Made by a program: the position numbers and the translations under genes. 64,000 bases of DNA from Pseudomonas hygromyciniae. Its GTDB lineage: Bacteria > Pseudomonadota > Gammaproteobacteria > Pseudomonadales > Pseudomonadaceae. The stretch lies in contig NZ_CP070506.1 of NCBI RefSeq assembly GCF_016925675.1, positions 5,950,501 to 6,014,500 of the forward strand, written 5' to 3'. Positions 8,542-18,164 of the stretch are shown in pieces. Each line of letters begins with the position of its first letter. Positions within the stretch are counted from its first letter, which is position 1. The notes below the pieces were generated by a model. The model saw nothing but the letters and a program-made list of their open reading frames with translations. It was not told the DNA's origin and made no database searches.

Positions 8542-9534
8542 ATGCTGCACTCCCACCTCACCACCCTCAATGCCGTTTCCCTGGTGCTCAGCACCTTCAA
8601 GGCCGAAGGCTTGCCCGCCGAAGCACTGCTGGCCGGCAGTGGTATCTGTGCGGCGGACTTGAGCCGCGCCGACACACGCATCACCACGCACCAGGAGATG
8701 CAGGTGTGCGCCAATGCCGTGGCCTTGCAGCGCGATATCGGGCTGATCGTGGGACGGCGCATGCACGTATCGGCCTACGGCATGCTCGGCTATGCCCTGC
8801 TCACCAGTGCCACTTTCGGTGACGCTTTGCGCCTGGCCCTGCGTTATCCGGCGCTGTTGGGAACACTGTTCGAACTGAGTCTTGAGGAAGATGGCGAGCG
8901 GATCTGGTTCACCGCCAGCGATTACCGAGAGAACCCGGCGCTGGCCGCCTTCAATGTGGAGCTGTGCCTGGGGTCGCTGAAGGTGATCTGCGACGATCTG
9001 CTCGGCCACCCGCTGCCCTTGCTGGGCGCCCGCTTTGAGCATGCTGCGCCGGATTATCAAACACGCTACGCCGAGTGCTTCGACTGCCCGTTGCAGTTCC
9101 AGGCCACGGCCAATGCGTTCGCCTTTGACCAACGCTGGCTCGCCCAACCTTTGCCCCTGGCCGACACCGTGACCCACCGCGCCATGGCCGAGCGCTGCCG
9201 CAAACAGAACACCGAATTCACCGGGCGCGAGGCCTGGCTGGGGCGGGTCCGCCAATTGCTCACGGCGCAACTGCACGCCGCGCCCGGGCTCGACGGCCTG
9301 GCCCAGCAGATGAACTGTTCGCCGCGCACCCTGCGCCGGCGCCTGCATGACCTGGGCTGCAGCTACCAGGAGCTGCTGGACGAACTGCGCTTCGAGCGCG
9401 CCAAGCAACTGTTGGCACAAGACCAGTGGCCGATCTACCGGATCGCCGAGCAGTTGGGTTTCAGCGAGACCGCGAGCTTCCGGCATGCCTTTGTACGCTG
9501 GAGCGGCGTGGCGCCGAGTCAATTTCGAGCATGA
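8542..9534 (+). CDS. AraC-family transcriptional regulator
   Basis: A 330-residue regulator with an N-terminal ligand-sensing domain of the arabinose-binding type (PF12625-like; the ALLAGSGI segment near residue 30 and the YGMLGYALLTSATFGDALRL block near 78-98) and a C-terminal double helix-turn-helix (LAQQMNCSPRTLRRRL and IAEQLGFSETASFRHAF). The next genes on the same strand are aphA and a polyamine-binding protein, so control of acetylpolyamine use is a fair inference. A hairpin covers its ribosome site. Confidence 0.88.
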   Translation: MLHSHLTTLNAVSLVLSTFKAEGLPAEALLAGSGICAADLSRADTRITTHQEMQVCANAVALQRDIGLIVGRRMHVSAYGMLGYALLTSATFGDALRLALRYPALLGTLFELSLEEDGERIWFTASDYRENPALAAFNVELCLGSLKVICDDLLGHPLPLLGARFEHAAPDYQTRYAECFDCPLQFQATANAFAFDQRWLAQPLPLADTVTHRAMAERCRKQNTEFTGREAWLGRVRQLLTAQLHAAPGLDGLAQQMNCSPRTLRRRLHDLGCSYQELLDELRFERAKQLLAQDQWPIYRIAEQLGFSETASFRHAFVRWSGVAPSQFRA

Positions 9535-9660
9535 CGCTCCATGGAGGGGCGAATTACGGACAGATAATCTGGCCATATTTATCCCCTTTTGGCCGCTCCT
9601 GCCGTTCTCCAAACCGGTGTACCCCGCAACACTGCAAGGCATCCCAAGCAGCCTGCGGAG

Positions 9661-9670
9661 AACAACAAAA
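9661..9670 (+). promoter_or_regulatory. Possible Hfq/Crc target next to the aphA start
   Basis: AACAACAAAA directly precedes ATG 9671 and matches the AANAANAA pattern recognised by Hfq with Crc during catabolite repression in Pseudomonas. It lies between the GGAG ribosome site (about 9656-9660) and the start codon, where binding would block translation. Confidence 0.5.
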
Positions 9671-10705
9671 ATGCTGACGATCTACTCGGACGATCACCAC
9701 CTGCACCACGGCCGTTGCGAATTGATGGACGGGCAATTGATGCCCTGCTTTGAAATGCCCTCGCGCGCCGACCACGTGCTGCAACGGGTCGAAGACCGTG
9801 AGCTGGGCCCGGTGCAAGCGCCCCAGGACTTTGGCCTGGCGCCACTGCAACGCATCCACAGCCGCGACTACCTCGAGTTCTTCCAGGGTGCCTGGGCCCG
9901 CTGGGCAGAATTGGGCCAGGACGGCGATCTGCTGCCCTACACCTGGCCCGCCCGCACCTTGCGTCGCGTGTTGCCCACCAGCCTGCACGGCCAACTGGGC
10001 TATTACAGCTTCGACGGCGGCGCGCCGATTACCGCCGGCACTTGGCAAGCGGCCTACAGCGCGGCGCAGGTCGCGCTCACGGCGCAACAGGCGATCCAAC
10101 AGGGTGCCCACAGTGCCTTTGCGTTGTGCCGACCGCCGGGGCATCACGCCGCCAGCGACTTGATGGGGGGTTATTGCTACCTCAACAACGCCGCGATCGC
10201 CGCCCAGGCCTTTATCGACCAGGGCCACAAAAAGGTCGCGATCCTCGATGTGGATTACCACCATGGCAACGGCACCCAGTCGATCTTCTATGAGCGCAGC
10301 GATGTGCTGTTCACGTCGATCCATGGGCATCCTGAGGCTGAGTTTCCGTTCTTCCTCGGGTATGCCGATGAGTTGGGCGAAGGTGCCGGCGAGGGCTTCA
10401 ACTTCAATTACCCGCTGGCGGCCGGTTCCGCCTGGGACACCTGGAGCGCTGCGCTGGAACAGGCCTGCCGCAAGATCGAGGGCTACGGCGCCGAAATCAT
10501 CGTGGTGTCCCTGGGGGTGGACACGTTCAAGGACGATCCCATCTCGCAGTTCAAGCTCGACAGCCCGGACTACCTGGCCATGGGCGCGCGTATCGCCCGC
10601 CTGGGTAAACCGACACTGTTTGTGATGGAAGGCGGCTACGCGGTGGCAGAAATCGGCATCAACGCCGTCAACGTTCTCGAAGGTTTTGAGGGGGCAGCCC
10701 AATGA
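9671..10705 (+). CDS. aphA: Acetylpolyamine amidohydrolase (histone-deacetylase fold)
   Basis: Zinc amidohydrolase that removes acetyl groups from acetylpolyamines such as acetylputrescine. The 344-residue protein shows class II histone-deacetylase-like motifs: RPPGHHA, DVDYHHGNGTQ with zinc-binding Asp and His, and a late GVDTFKDDP segment with the third metal ligand. ATG 9671 was chosen because the protein then starts MLTIYSDDHH as in the family. Its stop overlaps the next start (ATGA), coupling it to a polyamine-binding protein, the same order as P. aeruginosa PA1409-PA1410 as I recall it. Confidence 0.85.
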   Translation: MLTIYSDDHHLHHGRCELMDGQLMPCFEMPSRADHVLQRVEDRELGPVQAPQDFGLAPLQRIHSRDYLEFFQGAWARWAELGQDGDLLPYTWPARTLRRVLPTSLHGQLGYYSFDGGAPITAGTWQAAYSAAQVALTAQQAIQQGAHSAFALCRPPGHHAASDLMGGYCYLNNAAIAAQAFIDQGHKKVAILDVDYHHGNGTQSIFYERSDVLFTSIHGHPEAEFPFFLGYADELGEGAGEGFNFNYPLAAGSAWDTWSAALEQACRKIEGYGAEIIVVSLGVDTFKDDPISQFKLDSPDYLAMGARIARLGKPTLFVMEGGYAVAEIGINAVNVLEGFEGAAQ

Positions 10706-11793
10706 ACATGCTCAAGTCGCTTATGCTCTGCGCCGCCGTGCTCAGCACCGCCGCCCACGCCGAAGAAAAAACCCTGCGGGTCTACAACTGGTTCGACTAC
10801 ATCACGCCCAAGGCCCTGGAAGATTTCAAGGCGCAGAACCCGGCGATCAAACTGGTGTACGACATCTTCGACACCAACGAAGCCCTGGAAGCCAAGCTGC
10901 TGACCGGCAACTCCGGGTATGACGTGGTGGTGCCGTCCAATGTGTTCCTGGCCAAGCAGATCGAGGCCGGGGTGTTCCAGCCCCTGGACCGCAGCCAGTT
11001 GCCCAACTGGAACCACCTCGATCCCAAGCTGATGAAACTGATCGAGGCCAACGATCCGGGCAACAAACACGCGGTGCCCTACATGTACGGCACCATCCTC
11101 ATCGGTTTCAACTCGGACAAGGTCAAGGCCGCCCTGGGCGCCGATGCCCCGGTGGACAGCTGGGACCTGATCTTCAAGCAAGAGAACATCAGCAAGCTCA
11201 AGCAGTGCGGCGTCGCCTTGCTGGATTCGCCGTCCGAGATCCTGCCCCTGGCCTTGCAGCACCTGGGCCTGGACCCCAACAGCAACAAGCCGGCGGACTA
11301 TGAAAAAGCCCAGGCCCTGCTGCTGAAAATCCGTCCCTACATCACCTACTTTCATTCATCCAAGTACATGGCCGATATCGCCAACGGCGACATCTGCGTG
11401 GCGGTCGGCTATTCCGGCAGCTTTTCCCAGGCCGCCAACCGCGCCAAGGAAGCCAACAATGGCGTGACCGTCGACATGCGCCTGCCCAAGGAAGGCGCGC
11501 CGATCTGGTTCGACATGCTCGCCATTCCCAAGGGGGCGAAGAACCCGCAGGACGCCTACACCTTCATCAACTACCTGTTGCAGCCCCAGGTGATTGCGCC
11601 CATCAGTGACTTTGTCGGTTACCCCAACCCCAACAAGGACGCCACTGCGCAGGTAGCCCCGGCCATCCGCAACAACCCCAACCTGTACCCCACCGAAGCA
11701 GCCATGGCGACGCTCTATACCCTCAAGCCCCTGGACAGCAAGGCAGAACGCGCCCGGACCCGCGCCTGGACCAGGATCAAGTCCGGCACCTGA
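10702..11793 (+). CDS. Periplasmic polyamine-binding protein (PotF/SpuD-like)
   Basis: Solute-binding protein of a spermidine/putrescine-type ABC importer, 363 residues. A signal peptide (MNMLKSLMLCAAVLSTAAHA) is followed by the family start EKTLRVYNWFDYITP, the GYDVVVPSNVFLAKQI block, and the late GAPIWFDMLAIPKGAKN segment. It overlaps aphA by four bases. No permease or ATPase genes are here, so it may use a transporter encoded elsewhere. Acetylputrescine or a related amine is the likely ligand from context. Confidence 0.88.
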   Translation: MNMLKSLMLCAAVLSTAAHAEEKTLRVYNWFDYITPKALEDFKAQNPAIKLVYDIFDTNEALEAKLLTGNSGYDVVVPSNVFLAKQIEAGVFQPLDRSQLPNWNHLDPKLMKLIEANDPGNKHAVPYMYGTILIGFNSDKVKAALGADAPVDSWDLIFKQENISKLKQCGVALLDSPSEILPLALQHLGLDPNSNKPADYEKAQALLLKIRPYITYFHSSKYMADIANGDICVAVGYSGSFSQAANRAKEANNGVTVDMRLPKEGAPIWFDMLAIPKGAKNPQDAYTFINYLLQPQVIAPISDFVGYPNPNKDATAQVAPAIRNNPNLYPTEAAMATLYTLKPLDSKAERARTRAWTRIKSGT

Positions 11794-11803
11794 GGTTGCC
11801 CCT

Positions 11804-11839
11804 TTGCAGCCCGTTCCCGTGCCAGGGAGCGGGCTGCAA
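11804..11839. terminator. Perfect 10-bp hairpin after the polyamine-binding gene
   Basis: TTGCAGCCCG (11804-11813) pairs exactly with CGGGCTGCAA (11830-11839). No T run follows, so it may be a weak terminator or an mRNA-end stabiliser. It separates the polyamine genes from the large gene at 11913. Confidence 0.5.
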
Positions 11840-11912
11840 CTATCTACCGTCATCACGGCCCCGGCGGTCAGTACCTTGCGCATATCAAGGCCTGTCTGCC
11901 AAGGAGCTGAAG

Positions 11913-14900
11913 ATGCCCAATCCATCAACCCCCGCTAACCACAACACCCCCAACAATCGCCCGCCCAGTATCTACGACCTGCTGACCCAACTGACCACCG
12001 GCCCTTCGAGTCGCGACGTGGCTGCAGCAACCTTGCGCGCGGCCCTCAAGGAGCAATATCCGCTGCTGAATATCGACCCGGACCTGGCAGTGGTCGTCAC
12101 CCCACGCTGGTCTATCACCGCCACCGAGATGCAGCCGGTTGAACCCCTCTTCGAGTCACTGACCAGCATTCTGGCGCGCCAGGCGCTGTCACCAGAACCG
12201 GTGGAATATATCGACGGCGAGCATTTCCTCACCCTGACGCCCTCGGCACAGCCGCCCGTTCACCTGCCGGTGAAAATCGACGCCATCGCGCGCCTGATAA
12301 ACGAGCTGTCCGGCCTGCTGTCCAGCGCTTTTCAAGAGCAGCAACTGGACTACTGGAATACCTCCAATACCGGCACCGGCCCACGCTGGAAAACCCTCTC
12401 CAACATGTTGCGCAAAGTCTGGAATGTCACGGAGTACGAAGGCTGGAGCGAGGAGGAATGCGCGATGGCCAGAACGCTCTTCCATTACCCCGACCACGCC
12501 ACGCGCACCGCACAGGATTCGTACAAGTCCCGCGCCTACCTGATTGATATCGATACCCTAAGCGACAACCAGACACGCCATCTGGGCCTCGCGGCCATAG
12601 CGGTGTTGATCGGCGAGCATGAGCAACGCCCATTGATTCTGATGCACTCGCTGACGGATGGTTACCAGCGCTTCGATTCCCTCAAGCAACTCGAGCAGAT
12701 CCTACCCGCCAAGCTGAGCCGCACTCACCCCGAACTGTCCTTGCATTGGCGCCTGTACGAGCCTTCCGGAAACTATTTCGACAGCCAGGCCAACGCCTTG
12801 ATCGCCATGCAGATCGGGTTGATTGGCTCTCTGGTCGAACCCAACAGCCCGGACAGCGCAGACGATGAAGAGCCAAGCACGATCATCGACCGCATCCTGC
12901 CGGGCGTTGAAGAGTTGAGCGACCACACGCTGTCCAATATCCGCCAGATCCATGAGCGTATTCCACCTTGGCTGGCCAATGCTTCGGACCTCGACGTGTC
13001 CCTTTACAGCCGACTATTGGTGGACCTGGCCGAACTGCACACGCATAACCAAGGCCGCTTGTTCAACGACGGCATTGCCCCCATCCGCACCTACGCCCGA
13101 CAACAGTTGCAGAGCCGCATTGAGGCCGATCGCGAGGGTGCCAATCTTGAGATGGACGACATCGAGATCGTCATCGAAAGCCCGCAGGTCTGGGGCACAT
13201 TTGTCGTGCCCGGTCCCAACACCCTGACACGCCGCCCCCTGATAGATCTGGCGCTGGAAAACCTGACCGGCCTTCCCACAGGCGAGGCCAGCGTGCTCTA
13301 CAAAGGCCGTCCGGCACCCGAGTGGTTGCCCTACCGCTACCTCAAGCAAGTGATCGAAGACCTCGACATCGGCAAGCATTACCCGGCCTTGATCAAACAG
13401 ACACTGCTGGACGACCCGCAGCAATCCAAGAGCCGCCAGACGCTGTACGCCATGCACCTGCGGGTGCAACTCCCCCTGCTGGCCCTGCAGTGCAAGGTTC
13501 AGCACAAGCATGGCATCGATGGCGTGGGCGTTCGCTACGTCAGCGCAGCCATGCAGGTCGAGCCTCATGATCGCAAGGTCGATGGGCAGGACATCGTCAT
13601 CCGCGCGCTGGGGTTTGTGCCGACACTGCGCCCCAGCAACGAACAGGACATCGTCGCCAACATGTTTGTGATCGGCCCCCAGGATCACACTCGCGGCCCG
13701 TGCCTGTTGTATCGGCCTTTGCTGACGCCGTCGCTCATTCAATTCCCGTCCCGGCAAAATCTGCTCTACGCCATCAAGCATGACCACGACCTGCGCGAGT
13801 CGGTACTCGCCTGGCTGCCAGAGGGCGCACGCTTCAACTACGCCGAATACGTGTTCCCCTATAAATTGCCGTCGCCCTGGACAGTGGTAAGGGGGCTGAT
13901 CGAGTCGCAGACCCTGTTGTACATGAGTGGTCCCATCGCCTTGAGCGATGAGGTGCTGGGCAATGACACGCTGCACACCCTGTTCACCGCCAATGCCAAC
14001 GCGCTGGTCGAACTGGCGACCCGGCAATCGGTGTCCAACGTGCAGAAACGCTGGGCGACCTACCGCCAGGCGGCCTGGCAGATTTTCAGTGTGGTGCTGC
14101 CTTTTTTCGGGCGCACGCTGGGAATCGCGGCGTGGATCTGGCAAATCATGGACGACTTGCAGGCCATCGAGCAGGGCCAGGAGTCCGACGACCCACAGGC
14201 GTCCTGGGCCGCCGAGGCCGACCTCTTGCTGAACCTGGGCATGGCGCTGATCCTGCACGTCGCCCTGCGTCATCCGCCCGGGCAAGTCGAACCGCTCAAA
14301 CGTCTACCGACAACGCCAGCGGTGCCGGTCGACAACCCCGTCGAGACGCCGCGTAAGATCGAGGTGATCCAAAAACCCAACCTGACCGAAACCGAGTTGC
14401 ACGCCCAGCACCAAAGCCCCCTGTACACCAGCGGTGCCTTGAACAGCCTCCCCACACGGTTGGAGGCCACGCTCGACAGTTTCAAAGTCAACCGACCCAC
14501 AGGGCTGCAAGCCCAGAACAAGACACCCGGCCCCCATCTGCACCTCTATCCGCTGGGGGAAAAGTGGTATGCCCAAGTGGCCGAGCGCTGGTTCGAAGTC
14601 AGCGTCGACAGCAATGACAATGTGCTTATCGTCGACCCCACTACGCCCTCGCGCACCGGGCCATTGCTGCAGTCCAACCTGGCTGGTCAGTGGTTTGTCG
14701 ATACCCGCCTGCGCCTGCGCGGGGGCGGCTTCAGAAACCGCCGACACGCTGCCCAGGCCGACAAACCTTCGCGCATCAGCGACCTTCAGGACCAACTCCA
14801 CCGCTTTGACGCCACCGAAAATCTCCGGCAATCGCAAATCCACACCGCCTACACCGAGATCGGCACCGGCGCAGGGCCCTCCACCGGCGAGCGCCGCCAG

Positions 14901-16532
14901 GCCTTCATCGACAAGGCAGACGCGCGCAGGGAGGAATACGAAGTGCCGATCCGTCAACTGCGATCCCTGAACATTATCGACACCGTGCCCAATTATCAGG
15001 GCTTCATGATCGACTACCTGAACAAGCAGTTGCTGCTGACCCGCTCTGTCATCGCCGAACGCCTGGAACCGTTCCGCAACCTGCTGTCGTCGACCTTGGG
15101 CGTGATAGAACCCGAGGGTGCGCCAGCCCCCCAGGCGCAAGCCGCAAAAGCGCAGACCATGTCGACCATGACCCTGGACATGATCCAGCGCCTGGAATAC
15201 ATCGACACCCGCTTTCGCCAACTGGAAAACCTGGGGGTCGAAGGCGCCCGGGTCATCCACGCCACGATGCAGGCTCTGCCCAACATCGCCCTGACGGACC
15301 TGAAGGCTTACAACATCACGCTGCAGCGCTATCTGTGCATCAAGGAGGGCAGTGGCGAGGCCTTTGTCGATGCGCGTGCACGCATGCATGACATCAGCGA
15401 GGCGACGGACGTGCACATCCAAAGCCTGATCGAAATGGCCAGCACCCTCAGTGAAAGCTCCCTGGATGAGCGCATCGAAGCGCTCAACAGCCTGCTCGAC
15501 CAGTTTGCAATCAACGACCAGCGTTTGCTGGACCTGCACGCCGAGCATCCGGAGCAGGTGCTACGCGAGCCGCTGGAAAGCCTGCGCCAGCAAATCGACG
15601 AGTTCGCCCGGCGGGCGGAGCAGAATCTGGCGCAATGCTTGCGCGAAAGGAAAGCCCTGGAACCCAAGCCCGGCACCTCCAAGGTTGCACAAACGCCGAA
15701 AAAGAAAATCATCAAGACCCGCTTCGACGGCGTGGTGGTGGGCGAACCTCGGGAAACCCAAAGCGATCTGGTGGACGTGAAGGAGCCCATGACGGGCAAG
15801 GTGCTCGCCACTTTCCACGAAAAAACCCCGGGGGTCTGGGTCGAGCGCGAGCAGCAGGCCAGCACCTCGCGGCCACCGCAGGCGGTGGACCTGGGCGTCA
15901 GCATCAACGCGGGCAAAAGCGTGCTCGAAGGCGAACCGGAGGCGACCCAGCGCATCATCTCTCACTCGAAAAAAACCGGGCGGATTCCGGTGGAAATTGA
16001 AGAGATGTTCCACCAGTACGCCGCCCGCCTGGAGCGTGCGGTCAGCACCATTGAGCAGGCGCTCACCGAACTCAATCTGACCGAAAGTGACCGCCCTTCC
16101 GCAGCCACCCTCAACAAGCAGCTCAACGACACGGCCGAGCGCCTTTACGACCAGGGCACGCAGACGCGCATCAGCATGACCAAGCAACAACCGCCCACGG
16201 CCGCCCGAGTCGAATGGCTGTACGACAAGGGGCTGGTGGAAATTGCCAAGGTCATCAACCGCCGGCGCCTCAAAGGGCCGGGCAAGAACTACCTGGACGA
16301 ATACGAGGTGCGTGACCATCAAACCCACGAGGTGCTGTGGTACGCGCACTTTCACTACGGGTCACCGCAAGCGGCGCTGCCTGACTATACCGCCGGGCAT
16401 CTGAAGACCCGTGAGCAGCAGAAACTCGGCGGCGCCTTCCAGCCCACGGGCACCAATGACCGTGACCAGATCGCGATTTATCGCAGCGAAATCCGCCTGC
16501 CATTGGCCAACAAGCTGTTTTTCAACACCTGA
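11913..16532 (+). CDS. Very large dermonecrotic-toxin-like (DUF6543-type) protein
   Basis: A 1539-residue protein with no signal peptide. AAGGAG lies before ATG 11913, which is why this start is preferred over the upstream extension. The N-terminal third has the type of sequence seen in large Pseudomonas proteins labelled dermonecrotic toxin domain or DUF6543, notably IPPWLANASDLDVSLYSRL near residue 350. A hydrophobic patch lies at about 718-740 (QIFSVVLPFFGRTLGIAAWI). A conserved block HLYPLGEKWYAQVAERWFEV lies near 875. Helical, charge-rich stretches fill 960-1250, and a separate C-terminal domain starts near 1420. No leucine-rich repeats or known catalytic motif were found. An effector or inter-bacterial role is inference. 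Confidence 0.65.
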   Translation: MPNPSTPANHNTPNNRPPSIYDLLTQLTTGPSSRDVAAATLRAALKEQYPLLNIDPDLAVVVTPRWSITATEMQPVEPLFESLTSILARQALSPEPVEYIDGEHFLTLTPSAQPPVHLPVKIDAIARLINELSGLLSSAFQEQQLDYWNTSNTGTGPRWKTLSNMLRKVWNVTEYEGWSEEECAMARTLFHYPDHATRTAQDSYKSRAYLIDIDTLSDNQTRHLGLAAIAVLIGEHEQRPLILMHSLTDGYQRFDSLKQLEQILPAKLSRTHPELSLHWRLYEPSGNYFDSQANALIAMQIGLIGSLVEPNSPDSADDEEPSTIIDRILPGVEELSDHTLSNIRQIHERIPPWLANASDLDVSLYSRLLVDLAELHTHNQGRLFNDGIAPIRTYARQQLQSRIEADREGANLEMDDIEIVIESPQVWGTFVVPGPNTLTRRPLIDLALENLTGLPTGEASVLYKGRPAPEWLPYRYLKQVIEDLDIGKHYPALIKQTLLDDPQQSKSRQTLYAMHLRVQLPLLALQCKVQHKHGIDGVGVRYVSAAMQVEPHDRKVDGQDIVIRALGFVPTLRPSNEQDIVANMFVIGPQDHTRGPCLLYRPLLTPSLIQFPSRQNLLYAIKHDHDLRESVLAWLPEGARFNYAEYVFPYKLPSPWTVVRGLIESQTLLYMSGPIALSDEVLGNDTLHTLFTANANALVELATRQSVSNVQKRWATYRQAAWQIFSVVLPFFGRTLGIAAWIWQIMDDLQAIEQGQESDDPQASWAAEADLLLNLGMALILHVALRHPPGQVEPLKRLPTTPAVPVDNPVETPRKIEVIQKPNLTETELHAQHQSPLYTSGALNSLPTRLEATLDSFKVNRPTGLQAQNKTPGPHLHLYPLGEKWYAQVAERWFEVSVDSNDNVLIVDPTTPSRTGPLLQSNLAGQWFVDTRLRLRGGGFRNRRHAAQADKPSRISDLQDQLHRFDATENLRQSQIHTAYTEIGTGAGPSTGERRQAFIDKADARREEYEVPIRQLRSLNIIDTVPNYQGFMIDYLNKQLLLTRSVIAERLEPFRNLLSSTLGVIEPEGAPAPQAQAAKAQTMSTMTLDMIQRLEYIDTRFRQLENLGVEGARVIHATMQALPNIALTDLKAYNITLQRYLCIKEGSGEAFVDARARMHDISEATDVHIQSLIEMASTLSESSLDERIEALNSLLDQFAINDQRLLDLHAEHPEQVLREPLESLRQQIDEFARRAEQNLAQCLRERKALEPKPGTSKVAQTPKKKIIKTRFDGVVVGEPRETQSDLVDVKEPMTGKVLATFHEKTPGVWVEREQQASTSRPPQAVDLGVSINAGKSVLEGEPEATQRIISHSKKTGRIPVEIEEMFHQYAARLERAVSTIEQALTELNLTESDRPSAATLNKQLNDTAERLYDQGTQTRISMTKQQPPTAARVEWLYDKGLVEIAKVINRRRLKGPGKNYLDEYEVRDHQTHEVLWYAHFHYGSPQAALPDYTAGHLKTREQQKLGGAFQPTGTNDRDQIAIYRSEIRLPLANKLFFNT

Positions 16533-16535
16533 CCC

Positions 16536-18062
16536 TCAGTCGGCCCGCCAGGCCTTGCGCAACCGCGCCAGGGCCTGGGTGATGGCCTCTTCGGGCACGG
16601 CGGCAAAACCCAGCACCAGGCCGGCACGCTGGTCTTGGGGCTCAGGGGAGTCGGGTAACCAATAGCTGCTCAAGCCGTTGATTTCGACATCGGCGTTGGC
16701 AGCCTGATCCAGCAATTGCCGCTCCCGGGCCAGGCTGTCCACCCGCACGGTCAGGTGCAGCCCCGCCGTGACAGCGGGCAGGCTGCCCATGCCGGGCACA
16801 CCCTGCGGCCAGCCCGCCAACAGGGTATTGCGCCGACTCAACGCAGCACGACGCATGCGCCGGATATGTCGCTGGAAATGCCCGCTGGCCATAAATTCGG
16901 CCATGACCGCCTGGGTGCTGACTTCCGAATGGCGCACATCCACCGCACGGCGCCGGGAGAAGGCGTCCACCAGCCCCGGCGGCAATACCAGATAACCCAG
17001 GCGCAACGCCGGAAACGCAACCTTGCCGAACGTGCCGACGTACAGCACCCGACCACTGCGATCCAGCGCGGCCAAGGGCGCCAGGGGGGCGCCGCTGTAG
17101 CGGTACTCGCCGTCGTAATCATCCTCGACAATCCAGCCGTCGTTGCGCTCGGACCAGGCCAGCAACTCCAGGCGCCGCGCCAGACTCATGACCACACCCA
17201 GGGGGTATTGATGGGATGGCGTGACGTAAACCACGCGATTGCTCCCCAACGCGTTGCAGTCGATACCTTCAGCGTCCACCGCCACACCTTGCATCTGTGC
17301 GCCCGCAATGGCGAAGGCGTGCCCGGCGGCGCGGTAGCCGGGATTTTCAATCGCCACACCCTCTCCCGGCCGCACCAGCAACTGTGCACAAAGGCTGATT
17401 GCCTGTTGCGCGCCACTGGTGATTACTATTTGCGCAGCGCTGCACTGCAAGCCCCGGGCGTTGCGCAAGTAGGCGGCGATCAATACGCGCAGGCGCTCAT
17501 CGCCGGCCGGGTCGCCATAGCACAGTTGCTGCAAGTCCGGGTTGCGCCAGAAAGCCGCATTCAGCTTGGCCCACACGTCAAAAGGGAACAGGTCAAACGC
17601 CGGTACACCCACCCGAAAAGCCCGGGGCGGCCCACTGGGAGGCAGGGGTAAATGGTGGGTTTGCAAGCGATCCAAAGCCGGACTGTGGATAACTTTTTTG
17701 CGGGAATTTGCTTCCGAAACGGTATCAATTGTGGATAAGGCTGGGGATAAGCCTGTTGAAAACCCTGTGGACAGTTTTGTGGATAATTTTTCCGGCAACT
17801 GCGCCACATACGTGCCATCCCCTACCCGGCCCTCGATAAAACCTTCGGCATACAGCTGATCGTAGGCTCGCACCACACTGTTGCGGGAAATCCCCAGCGC
17901 CGCCGCCAGATCGCGGCTGGCTGGCAGCCGCGTGCCGCTGACCAGGCGCGCATCCAGGACGCGCTCGCGCAACGCCAGATAAAGCTGGCGCGTCAGGCCC
18001 TGCCGGCGGTCCAACTCAATGCCTGCCGGGTTGAAAGACAGCGGGGGCGCGATGGGCGACAT
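16536..18062 (-). CDS. MocR-type regulator (GntR wHTH fused to aminotransferase fold)
   Basis: A 508-residue PLP-dependent MocR/PdxR-type regulator. The N-terminal winged helix shows SRDLAAALGISRNSVVRAYDQL. The large aminotransferase-like part has DDYDGEYR and the PLP lysine in GTFGK (about K347). ATG 18062 has GGAG eight bases upstream; a further in-frame ATG lies upstream at 18101. The linker between the two domains is Ser/Thr-rich and its DNA holds three perfect DnaA-box 9-mers. It is divergent from the PaiB-like gene at 18165, its likely target, and ends three bases from the convergent large gene. Confidence 0.88.
   Translation of the reverse strand: MSPIAPPLSFNPAGIELDRRQGLTRQLYLALRERVLDARLVSGTRLPASRDLAAALGISRNSVVRAYDQLYAEGFIEGRVGDGTYVAQLPEKLSTKLSTGFSTGLSPALSTIDTVSEANSRKKVIHSPALDRLQTHHLPLPPSGPPRAFRVGVPAFDLFPFDVWAKLNAAFWRNPDLQQLCYGDPAGDERLRVLIAAYLRNARGLQCSAAQIVITSGAQQAISLCAQLLVRPGEGVAIENPGYRAAGHAFAIAGAQMQGVAVDAEGIDCNALGSNRVVYVTPSHQYPLGVVMSLARRLELLAWSERNDGWIVEDDYDGEYRYSGAPLAPLAALDRSGRVLYVGTFGKVAFPALRLGYLVLPPGLVDAFSRRRAVDVRHSEVSTQAVMAEFMASGHFQRHIRRMRRAALSRRNTLLAGWPQGVPGMGSLPAVTAGLHLTVRVDSLARERQLLDQAANADVEINGLSSYWLPDSPEPQDQRAGLVLGFAAVPEEAITQALARLRKAWRAD
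17684..17786. repeat. Cluster of three perfect DnaA-box-like 9-mers
   Basis: TGTGGATAA occurs at 17684-17692, 17730-17738 and 17778-17786, with near matches TGGGGATAA (17742) and TGTGGACAG (17766). All point the same way. They fall in the coding DNA for the linker of the MocR protein. The 9-mer is the reverse complement of the DnaA consensus TTATCCACA. Confidence 0.75.
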
Positions 18063-18164
18063 GGCGACAGCTCCGGCATTGGTCCTATGAAATGAGCACA
18101 AGATGGCTCTTACAACGAACCATTAGCCTGCCTAGGATGCTGGCATTCGCCAAGGAAAATCTCC

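Noticed and set aside
8182..9642. Minus-strand open frame of 486 codons over the asparaginase and AraC genes
   Set aside because: It spans two well-supported genes on the other strand and has no domain motif.
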